NCBI GenBank assembly: GCA_937974195.1
Contig: CALJIC010000064.1
Span: 1-25,045 of the forward strand
Source: an uncultured Roseiflexaceae bacterium
GTDB taxonomy: Bacteria > Chloroflexota > Chloroflexia > Chloroflexales > Roseiflexaceae
Direction: 5' to 3'
DNA: 25,045 bases
A model generated the notes under the pieces. That model had not been told where the DNA came from. It searched no databases and worked only from the letters and a program-made list of their open reading frames with translations. Position 1 is the first letter of the stretch. Every line of letters begins with the position of its first letter. A program made the position numbers and the translations under genes. This document shows, one piece after another, positions 23,974 to 25,045 of the stretch.

Positions 23974-24783
23974 ATGATGATCGCGTGCTCCACCGCCGTG
24001 CGCTGCGCGTCCCCGCTCGACACGGCGCTGTCCGATATCGCCGCCGCCGGCTTCCGCCACATCGACCTGCTGGCGATCGACGGCTGGGTCCACGTCCACA
24101 CCCGCGACCTGGCGGCGGACTTCGAGGGGACGGCCGGGCATGTCGAAGGGCTGCTGCGCCGGCACGCGCTCACCCCAATCGCGCTCAACACCGGCGTCGG
24201 GCCGCAGCTGCACGACCGCTCGGCGGAGGCCAGCGAGCGCCGGGCGCGGGAGACGGCGGCGCTGGTGCGGCTGATGGGCCGCCTCGGCGTCCGCGTCGCA
24301 GCCATCCAGCCGCGCAACGCCGACCCGTCGCGCCCGTGGGAGGAGGTGCTGGACGCCTGCGTGGCGACGCTCAGGGAGCAGACCGCGGCGGGAGCGGCGC
24401 AGGGCGTGACCTTCGCGCTTGAGCTGCACGTGCGCTCGCCGTTCGAGACGCTGGAGCAGGCCCGCCGGCTGCTGGCCGCCCTGCCCGACCTGGCGCTGGT
24501 CTACGACCCGTCGCACTTCGTGATGCAGGGGGTGGACCTGCGCGAGACCTTCTGGCTGATCGACCGGGCGCGGCACGTCCACCTGCGCGACGCCGCGCCG
24601 GGGCACATGCAGGTGCCGCTCGGCGAGGGCGCGGTGGACTTCGACCGGGTGCTGGGCGAGCTGAAGGAGCGCGGCTACCGCGGCGACTTCTCGATCGAGT
24701 ATCTTGAGACGGACGCGTTCGACGCGCTCGACAGCGCCCGGCGGCTGTTCGACGTGGTGGCCCGCCACTTCCCGGGCGGCTGA
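23974..24783 (+). CDS. Sugar phosphate isomerase/epimerase family protein (TIM barrel)
   Basis: This 269-residue second xylose-isomerase-like TIM-barrel protein is only distantly similar to the one at 22061-22903. Likely metal and substrate residues are E150 (FALELH), D178 and H181 (VYDPSH), H203 with R205 (HVHLRD) and E242 (SIEYLE). The segment GHMQVPLGEGAVDF (210-223) before the last barrel strand is common in IolE/IolI-like and hydroxypyruvate-isomerase-like members. GAAGGGG lies upstream. Two ATG codons in a row (23974 and 23977) make the exact start uncertain by one residue. It starts 15 nt after the dehydrogenase gene and probably belongs to the same catabolic unit. The substrate is unknown. 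The 132 nt after it hold no gene. Confidence 0.9.
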   Translation: MMIACSTAVRCASPLDTALSDIAAAGFRHIDLLAIDGWVHVHTRDLAADFEGTAGHVEGLLRRHALTPIALNTGVGPQLHDRSAEASERRARETAALVRLMGRLGVRVAAIQPRNADPSRPWEEVLDACVATLREQTAAGAAQGVTFALELHVRSPFETLEQARRLLAALPDLALVYDPSHFVMQGVDLRETFWLIDRARHVHLRDAAPGHMQVPLGEGAVDFDRVLGELKERGYRGDFSIEYLETDAFDALDSARRLFDVVARHFPGG

Positions 24784-24915
24784 GGCGTCTGTCGGCGCGC
24801 GCCCTCTGTCCTTCTCCCTGCTTGGGGAGGCGGCGGAATCTGCACGACAGCTTTTTCTCCCGCTGCTTCGCCAGGGAGAGATCGTATCCTTCAACCTAGC
24901 CGGCGAGAGCGTGTG

Positions 24916-25045
24916 ATGCCCAGGTTTCTCTCACTTTCCGAGGCGGTGGCCGCCTGCGTGCGCGACGGGATGAGCATCGCGCTGGAGGGATTCACCCACC
25001 TCATCCCCTTCGCCGCCGGCCACGAGATCATCCGCCAGGGCCGCC
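24916..25045 (+). CDS. CoA-transferase subunit A, N-terminal fragment (runs off the window)
   Basis: Only the first 43 codons are present. They encode MPRFLSLSEAVAACVRDGM, then SIALEGFTHLIPFAAGHEIIRQG, which matches the start of family I CoA-transferase alpha subunits (glutaconate or 3-oxoacid CoA-transferase type). That type has a loop after the first strand, then a helix ending in EIIRQG. The usual GG of that loop is EG here (residues 24-25). The ATG at 24916 follows GAGAG by a suitable distance; a GTG at 24913 is the only near alternative. A beta subunit is expected downstream, outside the window. It may activate an acid produced by the preceding sugar pathway, but that is conjecture. Confidence 0.75.
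   Translation, partial: MPRFLSLSEAVAACVRDGMSIALEGFTHLIPFAAGHEIIRQGR

Noticed and set aside
24784..24915. Two CTCCC-GGGAG-type imperfect hairpins before the CoA-transferase gene
   Set aside because: The stems are short and imperfect with no T-run. They may be remnants of a dispersed repeat, but support is too weak to annotate.

Overview
This is very GC-rich bacterial DNA with strong third-position GC bias. The gene content suggests Chloroflexota, perhaps class Chloroflexia: a FeoB with a Zn-ribbon FeoA partner, tandem UspA, a CUT1 sugar transporter with UgpC/MsmX-like ATPases, and intergenic GC-rich hairpin repeat arrays. This placement is an inference from family resemblance and style; no rRNA or other phylogenetic marker is present.

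Layout. (1) 115-2549 (+): ferrous iron uptake pair feoB-feoA with ATGA overlap, ending at a perfect 14-bp stem-loop. (2) 2643-3914 (-): a 7Fe-type ferredoxin followed by a tandem universal stress protein. (3) 3915-4475: no convincing gene. (4) 4476-6704 (-): CopB-type copper/silver P-type ATPase with a His-rich N-terminus. (5) 6705-7255: divergent intergenic region with a 39-bp direct repeat, two hairpins, five copies of a 22-bp repeat, and a good sigma70-like promoter overlapped by a LacI-type operator. (6) 7256-21572 (+): a LacI-family regulator, then a long run of close-packed genes. These are a Tat/lipobox sugar-binding protein, two CUT1 permeases, two ATPases, a small membrane protein, a third ATPase, a divergent GroEL paralogue, a cytoplasmic BNR-type beta-propeller, and a flavin-dependent-halogenase-like protein. 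(7) 21573-22060: a second non-coding repeat region with 61-62 bp tandem repeats and a near-perfect 49-nt palindrome. (8) 22061-24783 (+): sugar isomerase/epimerase, Gfo/Idh/MocA dehydrogenase and a second isomerase/epimerase, then the start of a family I CoA-transferase subunit A cut by the window edge.

How it fits together. The LacI regulator probably represses its own promoter and perhaps the transporter in response to an imported carbohydrate. The TIM-barrel isomerases and the Gfo/Idh/MocA enzyme look like the catabolic arm for that sugar or polyol, and the CoA-transferase may handle a downstream acid. The unusual part is the insertion of a chaperonin-propeller-halogenase trio (16469-21572) in the transporter operon. 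The chaperonin keeps the GroEL fold signatures but has lost the key ATPase aspartate equivalent to E. coli GroEL D398. The halogenase-like protein carries the WxWxIP and FxxPxxSxG signatures plus a C-terminal extension resembling a PqqD-like winged helix. I consider this trio the best candidate for an undescribed system; its function cannot be settled from sequence alone.
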